13,989 nucleotides of DNA from CAWJEL01 sp964647255 (GCA_964647255.1 CAZYGI010000092.1:1-13989); one strand, 5' to 3'; positions 5,725-12,974 are shown, counted from the first letter of the stretch. Numbers and translations: made by a program. The notes: generated by a model from the sequence alone, not told the origin.

Positions 5725-5854
5725 AGGATGAAGGATGAAGGATGAAGGATAAAGGATGAGGGATGAAGGATGAGGGATGAGGGATGAAAAACGGAGTCTT
5801 CATCCTTCATCCTTCCGATTTCATCCTTCATCCTTCTGATTTCATCCTTTGTCC
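5712..5854. repeat. GGATGAA/TTCATCC inverted heptad array 5 (longest)
   Basis: Eleven consecutive heptads form the left arm (5712-5788): GGATGAA with single-base variants GGGTGAA, GGATAAA and GGATGAG. After a ten-base loop the right arm has eight heptads (5799-5854): TTCATCC, TTCATCC, TTCCGAT, TTCATCC, TTCATCC, TTCTGAT, TTCATCC, TTTGTCC. The second left unit contains the DUF35 stop. The predicted hairpin has more than 50 bases per arm. GGAGG (5861-5865) and the next ATG (5870) follow. Confidence 0.92.
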
Positions 5855-5869
5855 TTGACCGGAGGCGAC

Positions 5870-6493
5870 ATGGAGACCTATCCACTCTCTCTGGCGTTGT
5901 TCGACTTCCTCCCGCCGCTGGCGTTTCTGGCCGGCGCGTTCTACCTGGTGCGCACCAGCATCCTCTGCCGCGGGAGGCCGTGCGGCCGCATGGTCATGGC
6001 GGGCACGCTGCTGGTCTTCCTCGGCGGCTTCCTCAAGGCCACCTGGAAGCTCCTCTACACCACCGGCGCGGCTGACATCCAGTGGCTGAGCCAGGGCCAG
6101 TTCGTCTTCTCGGCCATCGGCTTCCTGGGCATGTGCGTGGCGGTGATCCTGATGGCGCGCGGCCGCCGGCAAAGCGCGCCACCGCTCGTTATGGCGATGG
6201 CCGCCTGGAAGATCCCCTTCCTCTTCGTCATGACCGTTGCCAGCCTGGGCGCCGAGGGCATCCTGGCCTACTTGGCCTTCCGGCGCAAGGCACGGCGCGC
6301 CGCGGCCGGCTTCGTCGTCGGCGTGCTGGGCATCCTGGCGATGGGCGCGCTCGCCAGCGCCGAGCAGACCCTCACGATGCAGTGGATCGAGGAGACCGTC
6401 AACACAGTGGGGCAGCTCGGGTTCATGCTGGGCAGCATCCTGCTCTACCGCAATTTCCGGGCGACCGGCTGTGAGGAGTTGACGGGAGGCTGA
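5870..6493 (+). CDS. six-helix integral membrane protein, function unknown
   Basis: The 207-residue protein has about six hydrophobic helices, near residues 8-27, 40-58, 76-96, 115-136, 145-163 and 177-194, with short basic loops (FRRKARR, RGRRQ). I do not recognise a family. A short acidic/amphipathic stretch, AEQTLTMQWIEETVNTVGQ, lies between the last two helices. The start is set by GGAGG at 5861-5865, five bases... just upstream of ATG 5870; a TTG at 5849 in the repeat is less likely. The stop at 6491-6493 is followed one base later by the next ATG, so it is probably translated together with the chelatase-like protein. It could be a permease or membrane anchor for the pathway; the sequence does not decide. 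Confidence 0.8.
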   Translation: METYPLSLALFDFLPPLAFLAGAFYLVRTSILCRGRPCGRMVMAGTLLVFLGGFLKATWKLLYTTGAADIQWLSQGQFVFSAIGFLGMCVAVILMARGRRQSAPPLVMAMAAWKIPFLFVMTVASLGAEGILAYLAFRRKARRAAAGFVVGVLGILAMGALASAEQTLTMQWIEETVNTVGQLGFMLGSILLYRNFRATGCEELTGG

Positions 6494-6494
6494 C

Positions 6495-7847
6495 ATGGTG
6501 AGTGTCATCCAGCGTCTGCGCCTGGGCAAGCAGGCCGGCTATGAAACACTCTTCCGAAACCAGGACCGCCGCGTGGGGGGCAAGCCTGGCGTCATCCTGG
6601 CCGACATGGGCATGCCCGAAGACTACGATTTCGCGTTCTACCGTGACTACATCCGCCATGTTTTCGAGTATTCGCTGCCGCCGGTGATCCGCAGGATGGT
6701 GCTGGCGGATCGCGGCATCGTCCTGCTGGACCCCGCCAACCCGCTGGCGCGCGAGCCGTTCAGACCGCAGCAGCTCGTGGATGCGCACGGCGCCACCTGC
6801 AACCGGGAAGGCAAGCCTTACGGTGACTGTCCGATCACCTGGCGTGCGCCGGGGACCAGGAACCCGTGGGATCACGGTTACTTTCTTTACAAGGAGGAAG
6901 GGCAAGGCGGCGCGCCCGACATCTGCCAGAAGACCGGCGCCAAGGTGGTCGGCTGGTACTACGGCCAACTGCTCCCTGAACGCAAGGTCGCCTGGGCGCA
7001 CCAGTGCGGCCGGATCTACGAAGACTCGGTCGCGGCGCTGCGCGAGCGCTTCCCCGAGGCCGAATTCCGGCCCGCCAGCTACGCCTCTGAGGCGTCGCTG
7101 CAGCAGGCCGTGGCGCACTTACTGGACGCCGGCTGCCGGACGATCATCTATCACTGTTTCAGCAATCCGGTCTACTCCGACTTTGAGGAGTTCGCGCACG
7201 CGCTGCCGCTGGTCCATCGCTTCGCCGCGGGGCGCGCGAAGGTGATCTGCGCCGGCCAAACGGGCGACCAACCGGCCCTGCGCGCCGGCTATCTGCGGAT
7301 GCTCAGCGACCAGCTCGCCAGGATCCCACCGCAGGCCGGCACGTTAGTGATCCTCTCCAAGCACGGCCATCCCTTCAAGAAGGAGAGCCAGGATACCCAC
7401 GCGTTGGCCTACCGTGAGGCGCTGGAGGCGGGCGCCCGTGCGATCATGGCCGAACGCGGCGGCCGGTGGGAGGTCGCCTGGTCGTGCGACGAATACGCCG
7501 ACGAATACTGGGACCCCCAGCACAAGAAGGTCAGCACGTTCGAGCTCTACCGCCGCGCCATCGCCGAGGAGTTCGACTACGCCATCGAGCTGCCGACCGA
7601 GTTCCCCGCGGAAAACACCGACCTGATGATCTATCACGCCATGCGTAAGTTCAACGCCTTTGCCGAATACAATCGCAACGCACCCGTGCCGTACCCTGAT
7701 TGGGAGCAGCCGCTGGTGCGCACCTTTCATCAGGGCAAGACGACAGGCATTTACGCCGGCTGCCCGGTCGGCCCCTACCGGCGTCACGTCGTGGAGGCGG
7801 TTGTCGGCGCAGTGAGCGCGGTATTGGAACCGACACAAGGAGCATGA
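6495..7847 (+). CDS. ferrochelatase-like protein (class II chelatase fold), substrate unknown
   Basis: The 450-residue protein shows the two-lobed pattern of ferrochelatase. The N-terminal KPGVILADMGMPEDYDFAFY, then YIRHVFEYSLPPVIRRMVL, correspond to the family's GVLLLNLGTP segment and following helix. In the second half LVILSKHGHPFKKESQDTHA (His290, His292) corresponds to the SAHS(L/I)P metal-site strand, and VAWSCDEYADEYWDP (Glu333, Glu337) to the conserved acidic segment before W-L-x-P. Ferrochelatases insert iron into porphyrin; this version is longer (usual length is about 310 to 370) and has an extra Cys-containing insert (HGATCNREGKPYGDCPITWR), so porphyrin chemistry is not assured. 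It might use another substrate or have lost chelatase activity. GGGAGG at 6484-6489 supports the start. No haem-pathway genes are near. Confidence 0.6.
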   Translation: MVSVIQRLRLGKQAGYETLFRNQDRRVGGKPGVILADMGMPEDYDFAFYRDYIRHVFEYSLPPVIRRMVLADRGIVLLDPANPLAREPFRPQQLVDAHGATCNREGKPYGDCPITWRAPGTRNPWDHGYFLYKEEGQGGAPDICQKTGAKVVGWYYGQLLPERKVAWAHQCGRIYEDSVAALRERFPEAEFRPASYASEASLQQAVAHLLDAGCRTIIYHCFSNPVYSDFEEFAHALPLVHRFAAGRAKVICAGQTGDQPALRAGYLRMLSDQLARIPPQAGTLVILSKHGHPFKKESQDTHALAYREALEAGARAIMAERGGRWEVAWSCDEYADEYWDPQHKKVSTFELYRRAIAEEFDYAIELPTEFPAENTDLMIYHAMRKFNAFAEYNRNAPVPYPDWEQPLVRTFHQGKTTGIYAGCPVGPYRRHVVEAVVGAVSAVLEPTQGA

Positions 7848-7857
7848 GGAGAACACC

Positions 7858-8646
7858 ATGAGTGACTGCCAAGAAGCGAACTGCCGCTGCCACCGTTTCC
7901 GCGGCAAGGTCGCCATCGTCACCGGCGCGGCGTCAGGGATCGGCCGCGCGTGCGCGCTGCGCTTCGCCCAGGAGGGAGCGCAGCTCGCCATCTGCGACGT
8001 GAACCTGGACAGGCTGGCCGAGACGGCACGGCTGATCGAAGCCGCGGGCGGCGCAGTCATCACCGGCCGCGTGGACGTGCGGCGCCAGGATGAGGTGGAA
8101 GCGTGCGTCGCGGCGGCGCTGGAACGCTACGGAACGCTCGACATCCTGGTGAACAACGCCGGCACCGGTCAGTTCGCGCCGTTCGCGATGATGGAGAACG
8201 AAGAATACGACCGCGTGATGGACATCAACGTGCGTGGGATGTTCTTTTTCTGCCGCGCCGTGCTGCCGACGATGATGGATCAGGACTACGGCAAGATCGT
8301 CAACATCACCTCGATCATGTCCGTCGTCGCCGGCCAGGGGCAGAGCATCTACAACGCCAGCAAGGGCGCGGCCAAGATGCTGACCCAGGGCATCGCCACC
8401 GATGTGGCCGGCTACCACATCAACGTGAACGCGGTCGGCCCCGGCATGGTGCTCACCGGCCTCACGCAGAACATGCTCGGCGACCCCGATCAGGCGGCCT
8501 GGTTCATCGAGCGCATCCCCATGCGCCGCATCGCCGAGCCGGATGATATCGCCGCGGCCGTGCTCTTCCTGGCCAGCGATGAGGCGTCCTACGTCCACGG
8601 CACGACGCTGTTCGTGGACGGCGGCATGATCTGTACGCGCGGGTGA
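7858..8646 (+). CDS. short-chain dehydrogenase/reductase (SDR)
   Basis: A classical 262-residue SDR. The nucleotide-binding TGAASGIG is at residues 22-29, Asp47 (ICDVN) suggests NAD(H) preference, NNAG is at 99-102, and the catalytic set is Asn124, Ser152 (NITS), Tyr165 and Lys169 (YNASK). The C-terminus ends in the usual FVDGGM segment. It would oxidise or reduce a hydroxyl/ketone, plausibly on an acyl-CoA made or cleaved by the thiolase of the same operon (inference). GAGGAG (7846-7851) overlaps the stop of the previous gene, so translation is coupled. Oddly, it has a Cys-rich N-terminal leader (CQEANCRCH, residues 4-12) not typical of the family. Confidence 0.93.
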   Translation: MSDCQEANCRCHRFRGKVAIVTGAASGIGRACALRFAQEGAQLAICDVNLDRLAETARLIEAAGGAVITGRVDVRRQDEVEACVAAALERYGTLDILVNNAGTGQFAPFAMMENEEYDRVMDINVRGMFFFCRAVLPTMMDQDYGKIVNITSIMSVVAGQGQSIYNASKGAAKMLTQGIATDVAGYHINVNAVGPGMVLTGLTQNMLGDPDQAAWFIERIPMRRIAEPDDIAAAVLFLASDEASYVHGTTLFVDGGMICTRG

Positions 8647-8693
8647 CGCCGGAGCAGGATATACCCCATGCCAGAAGCAGGCCGCTGGGCCGC

Positions 8694-8923
8694 CGGTTAT
8701 CGAATTCTGCTGATCTGTCGGTCGGCTTCCTCTGCATCGGTTACGAGCTATTCGGCGCGGACAGAATTTTGGGGAGGCGCAAGCATGCCTGACCCCGCGC
8801 GCCGTTATTCTGCTGGCAGCCGCCGCGCACCATCTGGCCGGCGAGCTGATCCTCGCGCCGCGCTTCGCCGCCCGGACGCCCGCGAAGTCGTCGCGGATTC
8901 TGGGCCAGGGAACCGGGCCATGA
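8694..8923 (+). pseudogene. frameshifted small membrane-protein remnant
   Basis: The gap of about 320 bases between the SDR and pirin genes has no intact gene I trust. One frame reads SVGFLCIGYELFGADRILG (about 8718-8774). A second frame continues from about 8774 as EAQACLTPRAVILLAAAAHH and on through LAGELILAPRFAART to a TGA at 8921-8923. Adding one G in the TTTTGGGG run at 8767-8774 would join them into a plausible small protein with two hydrophobic segments. No clear start codon or ribosome binding site is visible, and the family is not recognised. The join is inference. Confidence 0.35.
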
Positions 8924-8969
8924 TGCGGATGCCTGCATCCGGGCACGCCGGAGATGCATGGAGTAGAGA

Positions 8970-9896
8970 ATGAGCCAGACATCTGTTGCGCCTGAGGCGC
9001 ACGGCCCCACGTTTGCGTCCTACTCCAACCGGGACACGCGGCTCGGCCATCTACCGATCAGCCGGGCGCTCCCGCTAAGAGAGCGCCGCATGGTCGGCCC
9101 CTGGTGCTTCCTCGACCGCTTCGGCCCGTTGGCTTTCACCGATGGTAAACCGATGGACGTGCCGCCCCACCCGCACATCGGCTTGCAGACCGTGTCGTGG
9201 CTGCTCGAAGGCGAGGTGCTGCACACCGACAGCCTGGGCTGTGAGGCCACCGTGCGGCCGGGCGGCGTCAACGTCATGACCGCGGGCCGGGGCATCAGCC
9301 ACGCTGAACAGACGCCGGCCCGCCACAGCGGCCGCCTGAACGGGGTCCAGCTCTGGGTCGCGCTGCCGGATGCCCGGCGAGACGTCGAGCCGGCCTTCGC
9401 GGGGATTGCGGAGACGCCGCAGTGCGAGCTGCCGGGCGGCCTCCTCCGGGTGTTCGCCGGCGCCCTGGGCGGCGTGCGCTCCCCTGCACCGCACTTCTCG
9501 CCGCTCGTCGGCGCGGATGTGCAGGTGCATCCCGGCGCGACCGTCGAACTGGCGCTGAATCCGGCCTTCGAGCACGGGATACTGATGCTCGACGGCGAGT
9601 GCCTGCTGGACGGCCAGCCGCTGGCCGAACGCGCGCTGCACGTGCTCGCCCCCGGCCGCAGCCGCGCGGCCTTCACCAGCCACACCGGGGGCCGTCTGCT
9701 GCTGATCGGCGGGCCGCCGTTCGGTGAACAAATCCTGATGTGGTGGAACTTCGTCGCCCGCACGCCGGAGGAGATCGCCGCGGCCCGCGCCGATTGGGAA
9801 GCCGGACGCCGCTTTGGTGAGGTGCACGGCTACCCTAAACCTCGGCTTGCCGCGCCGGACTTGATTCGCGTCGCCCGGCCCAATCCGCTGAGCTGA
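8970..9896 (+). CDS. pirin-family bicupin protein
   Basis: The 308-residue protein is a full-length pirin. The N-terminal cupin carries the metal site: His67 and His69 in PPHPHIGL, and His111 and Glu113 in GRGISHAEQT. GLQTVSWLLEGEVLHTDSLG and the C-terminal cupin ending near GGPPFGEQILMWWNFVARTP are also typical. Pirins are metal-binding proteins; several act as quercetin 2,3-dioxygenases and others as redox-related regulators, and which applies here cannot be told. GGAG at 8960-8963 supports the ATG. The gene is separated from the operon upstream by about 320 bases of degraded DNA, so it is probably its own unit, although I see no clear promoter. Confidence 0.93.
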   Translation: MSQTSVAPEAHGPTFASYSNRDTRLGHLPISRALPLRERRMVGPWCFLDRFGPLAFTDGKPMDVPPHPHIGLQTVSWLLEGEVLHTDSLGCEATVRPGGVNVMTAGRGISHAEQTPARHSGRLNGVQLWVALPDARRDVEPAFAGIAETPQCELPGGLLRVFAGALGGVRSPAPHFSPLVGADVQVHPGATVELALNPAFEHGILMLDGECLLDGQPLAERALHVLAPGRSRAAFTSHTGGRLLLIGGPPFGEQILMWWNFVARTPEEIAAARADWEAGRRFGEVHGYPKPRLAAPDLIRVARPNPLS

Positions 9897-10023
9897 AAGA
9901 GACAAGGCTGGCGCCTCGACAAGTACGACACCCTGGCGGGCGGGCCCAATCTTTTGGCCGCCGAATTGTGGCAGTTACTCCAAGATGTAGTGGACGAGAT
10001 AGGGTCCAATAAGGGCGCACAAC

Positions 10024-10989
10024 ATGAAAATCAATCGCTATGCCATCATCGCTGAGAAGGTGCAGGAGCAAGCGGCCTCGGAGACCTTGCTGGCTGCCGA
10101 TCTGGCGGGGGCGGGGAAGATCTGGTATGACGTGGGCGAAGTTGAACCGAAAGCGCTGCGGCAGTTCCTGGCGCCCCTTGCGCTGCATCCACTGATCCTC
10201 GATCGTTGCCTCAGACCGGCCACCGATCCGAGCGTGCTCAGCATCGAACGGGCGACGCTGCTCGCGTTTCCAACCGCCACCGCGCGGACGAACCTGAACC
10301 CAACCTACGTCACCCTCCTGCTCCAAGCGCCCGTGCTGGTTACGATCCGCCACACCCCACTGCCCGTCCTGGATGGCCTGCTGCAGGAGTGCCGGGAAGA
10401 CAAGCTGCCGGCCGTCCAGCACCTGCCCCAGCTCGTCTACTTGATCCTCGATCATCTCTCCGACACGAATGTGGATGCCGGGATGGACGTACGCGGCCAG
10501 ACTGCCGCCATGGCCCAGGTCTTGGCCGAGAAACCGGAGACAGTGACCCCGGGCGATCTGAGCCGGCTGCGCGACCAGGTGGAAGGGCTCGTGTCGTTGG
10601 TCGAAAACCAGCTTTATTGCATCGCCGGCCTGAGTGCGTCCGACAACGCGGCCTTGCAGGAGCCGCATCGCAAGGCGTACATTCAGGACCTGGCCGCCGA
10701 AGCGGAGATCGCTCAGCGGGCTGCGTATCGCCTGGAAAGCCGTATGCATGACCTCTATGCGGCCTACCAGATGGCCGGCAGCGACCGGGTGGAGAAGCGC
10801 CTGCGCATCCTGACCATCATCTCGGCGACGACCTTGCCCCTGGCCCTGATCACGGGTGTGCTGGGGATGAATGTCGGCGGCCTGCCGGGCACTGCCTCCC
10901 CCTATGCGTTCCTGATCGTGCTGGCCCTCATGGTCGCGCTCGCGGCGGCCGAGTTGTGGTACTTCGTCCGTAAGGGCTGGTTTGGTTGA
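10024..10989 (+). CDS. CorA-family divalent metal ion transporter
   Basis: The 321-residue protein has a long acidic/helical cytoplasmic domain and two C-terminal transmembrane helices (about residues 262-280 and 293-315). The signature GMN is at about 281-283 in LGMNVGGLPG. CorA channels take up Mg2+ (or Co2+/Ni2+), and the related ZntB exports Zn2+. The GMNVGG form and the loop resemble ZntB-like members as much as CorA, so the ion is unresolved. The start is ATG 10024 with a modest AAGGG at 10011-10015. The C-terminal stop is 23 bases before the next gene. Confidence 0.88.
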   Translation: MKINRYAIIAEKVQEQAASETLLAADLAGAGKIWYDVGEVEPKALRQFLAPLALHPLILDRCLRPATDPSVLSIERATLLAFPTATARTNLNPTYVTLLLQAPVLVTIRHTPLPVLDGLLQECREDKLPAVQHLPQLVYLILDHLSDTNVDAGMDVRGQTAAMAQVLAEKPETVTPGDLSRLRDQVEGLVSLVENQLYCIAGLSASDNAALQEPHRKAYIQDLAAEAEIAQRAAYRLESRMHDLYAAYQMAGSDRVEKRLRILTIISATTLPLALITGVLGMNVGGLPGTASPYAFLIVLALMVALAAAELWYFVRKGWFG

Positions 10990-11011
10990 GAGCGCTAAGG
11001 GGTGCTTTGGC

Positions 11012-12106
11012 ATGAGTATCGCACTCTCCCGATTGATGAATCAGCGCATTGCCGGCCCGATCTGCGCCCAGCCGGGCGACGCCGTCCGTTGGCTGGGCGC
11101 GCTGCAGGCCCAGGACTATCGCGGGGCGTTGTGGGCGATCGGGCTGCGCACGGCCGGTACAACTGAACGCGACATCGAACAGGCGCTGGCCGAGCGCGCC
11201 ATCGTGCGCACCTGGCCGATGCGCGGCACGCTGCACTTCGTCGCNNNNNNNNNNGTCGCCAGCCAGGACGTCCGCTGGCTGCTGGCGCTCCTCACGCCGC
11301 GGGTGATCGCGCACAGCGCCGGCCGGTATCGCCAGCTTGAATTGGACGAAGCGACCTTTGACCGCAGCAAGGAGGTGTTCGCCAGGGCGCTGCAGGGCGG
11401 GCAGCAGCTCACCCGCGACGAAATGCTGCAAGCGCTGGCGCAAGCCAACATCGCCACGACCGGCCAGCGCGGCTATCATCTCCTGGGACGGGCCGCGCAG
11501 GATGGGCTGATCTGCTTCGGCGTGCCGCGCGGCAAACAGCAGACCTTTGTGCTGCTGGACGAATGGGTGCCAGAATCCGCCGGGCGGCCGCGCGAGGAGG
11601 CGTTGGCCGAGTTGACCCTGCGTTACTTCACCAGCCACGGCCCGGCCACCGCCCAGGATCTGATGCACTGGTCGGGATGGACCGCCGCGGAGGTGAAGAC
11701 CGGCTTGGGCGCGGCCGGGCCAGCGTTGACCCGCGCAACCATTGAGGATCACGTTTACTGGCTGCCGCGTGAGACGCCGGCGCTGAGCAGCGGCGCCCCG
11801 ACGGTTCATTTGCTGCCCGGTTTCGACGAGTATCTGCTCGGCTATCGGGATCGCCGCGCGGTGCTCGATCCCGCCCACGCCCCACGCGTCTGCCCCGGCA
11901 ACAGTGGCATGTTCAGTCCGACCCTGGTGGTTGATGGCCAGGTCACGGGGGTTTGGCAACGGACCCTCAAGAAGGCCGCGGTCGTTATCAAAGTTGCGCC
12001 CTTTCGACCCTTGACCCCGGCTGAAGAGCACGCGCTCGGCGCGGCGGCAGAACGGTATGGCGCATTCCTGGGGCTGCCGGCGGCGCTGCTCAACCCGGCG
12101 CCGTAG
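11012..12106 (+). CDS. winged-helix DNA-binding protein, AlkZ-like DNA glycosylase family, interrupted by Ns
   Basis: The protein (about 364 residues as given) belongs to the winged helix DNA-binding domain family (HTH_42) that includes AlkZ and YcaQ/AlkX, glycosylases that unhook DNA crosslinks. It has the N-terminal Q-x-Q motif, Gln32 and Gln34 in WLGALQAQDYRGALWAIGLR, then TWPMRGTLHFV, LDEWVP, RYFTSHGPATAQDLMHWSGW and the C-terminal LLPGFDEYLLGYRDR. The start is ATG 11012, with AAGGGG at 10997-11002; a TTG at 10982 is in frame but lies at the end of the previous gene. Ten Ns at 11245-11254 interrupt the frame without shifting it. The reading frame continues cleanly on both sides. Confidence 0.85.
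   Translation: MSIALSRLMNQRIAGPICAQPGDAVRWLGALQAQDYRGALWAIGLRTAGTTERDIEQALAERAIVRTWPMRGTLHFVXXXXVASQDVRWLLALLTPRVIAHSAGRYRQLELDEATFDRSKEVFARALQGGQQLTRDEMLQALAQANIATTGQRGYHLLGRAAQDGLICFGVPRGKQQTFVLLDEWVPESAGRPREEALAELTLRYFTSHGPATAQDLMHWSGWTAAEVKTGLGAAGPALTRATIEDHVYWLPRETPALSSGAPTVHLLPGFDEYLLGYRDRRAVLDPAHAPRVCPGNSGMFSPTLVVDGQVTGVWQRTLKKAAVVIKVAPFRPLTPAEEHALGAAAERYGAFLGLPAALLNPAP
11245..11254. other. assembly gap of ten Ns
   Basis: The bases before the gap end GTCGC and the bases after it begin GTCGC. If the two are the same five bases, the Ns are an artefact of joining overlapping contigs. Collapsing the gap then gives TLHFVASQDVRWLL, which fits the spacing expected in this protein family. The flanking match is observed; the collapse is inference. 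Confidence 0.8.
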
Positions 12107-12175
12107 CGCGGATAAGGTTTTCATTGAGAAGCGCGCCGGCGGTGTTCCGGCGGACACGCAACGAGAGAGAAAGCC

Positions 12176-12820
12176 ATGTCTGTGCTGAACCGCATTGCCA
12201 ACGCCCAGGGCCATCGCGACGAGGCGACCAACCAGGAGCTGGCGCGCGAGCTGGCCGAACAGGGCGACCAGGAGGGCATCCGCAAGCTAGTCGCCAACCT
12301 GCATCACGCCGACCAGAACGTACGGAGCGACTGCATCAAGGCCCTTTACGAGGTCGGCTACCTGAAGCCCGAGCTCATCGCCGGCTACGCCGGCGAGTTC
12401 GTCCGGCTCTTGCGCGACCGCCACAACCGCATGGTCTGGGGCGCGATGCTGGCGCTGGCGACCATCGCGCCGCTGCGCGCCGGTGAGCTGTACCTGCACC
12501 GCCAGCGCATCCAGGACGCTATAGCCGAGGGCTCTGTCATCACGGTGGATAACGGCGTCAAGGTCCTGGCCGCGATTGCAGCGGCGGACGCTGCCTACCG
12601 GGCCGAGCTGCTCCCCGACCTGTTCCACCACCTGCAAACCTGCCGGCCGAAAGCCGTGCCCCAGCACGCAGAGGCGATCGTGCCGGCCGTGGACGCGGCG
12701 CACGCCGACGCGTTCGTCGCCATCTTGGAGCGCCGGCTGGCGCACATGTCGGCCAGCCAGGCGGCCAGGGTGAAGCGGGTGATCACGCAGACCCGCCAGG
12801 CGGCGAAACAAATGGGGTGA
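12176..12820 (+). CDS. alpha-helical repeat (HEAT-like) protein, function unknown
   Basis: The 214-residue protein is predicted almost entirely helical, with repeated helix-turn-helix units such as VRSDCIKALYEVGYLKPELI, AGEFVRLLRDRHNRMVWGAM and VDNGVKVLAAIAAADAAYRA. It lacks membrane segments and catalytic motifs, which suggests a HEAT-repeat-like scaffold. Proteins of this type are often read as hypothetical in bacterial genomes. Ribosome binding is weak (GAGAGA about ten bases before the ATG). A possible short hairpin (CGCCGG...CCGGCG) lies in the gap before it but lacks a T-run. Confidence 0.75.
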   Translation: MSVLNRIANAQGHRDEATNQELARELAEQGDQEGIRKLVANLHHADQNVRSDCIKALYEVGYLKPELIAGYAGEFVRLLRDRHNRMVWGAMLALATIAPLRAGELYLHRQRIQDAIAEGSVITVDNGVKVLAAIAAADAAYRAELLPDLFHHLQTCRPKAVPQHAEAIVPAVDAAHADAFVAILERRLAHMSASQAARVKRVITQTRQAAKQMG

Positions 12821-12824
12821 TGGC

Positions 12825-12974
12825 GTGAAGTGGCGCATCAAGCACATCTTCAACTTACCGCCGAAAAAGCCCTGGGCACTCGGTTACGTCAACTTGAGAA
12901 GAACATCGGAAGAGCAATGCACACCAAGCAGGATGGAGCGCTCTACTTGCTCGACCATGCCTATCAGACCCTGA
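12825..12974 (+). pseudogene. possible N-terminal gene remnant overlapping the DinB gene
   Basis: Five bases after the previous stop, a GTG at 12825 opens a frame reading MKWRIKHIFNLPPKKPWALG then YVNLRR. This looks like a genuine protein start for about 25 residues, then becomes Ser/Cys/Arg-rich shadow and stops at 12972-12974, overlapping DinB. It may be the surviving 5' end of a gene truncated by the DinB gene. Family unknown; evidence is codon sense only. Confidence 0.25.

Noticed and set aside
5712..5854. A CRISPR array
   Set aside because: The repeat unit is only 7 bases, units are contiguous with no unique spacers, and no cas genes are present.
8668..8973. A 101-codon plus-strand gene between the SDR and pirin
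   Set aside because: The product is Arg/Ser/Ala-rich without motifs and overlaps the pirin start; the other two frames look more protein-like there.
12133..12153. A terminator after the AlkZ-like gene
   Set aside because: CGCCGG and CCGGCG can pair around a short loop, but there is no T-run and the sequence is generally GC-rich, so chance is likely.
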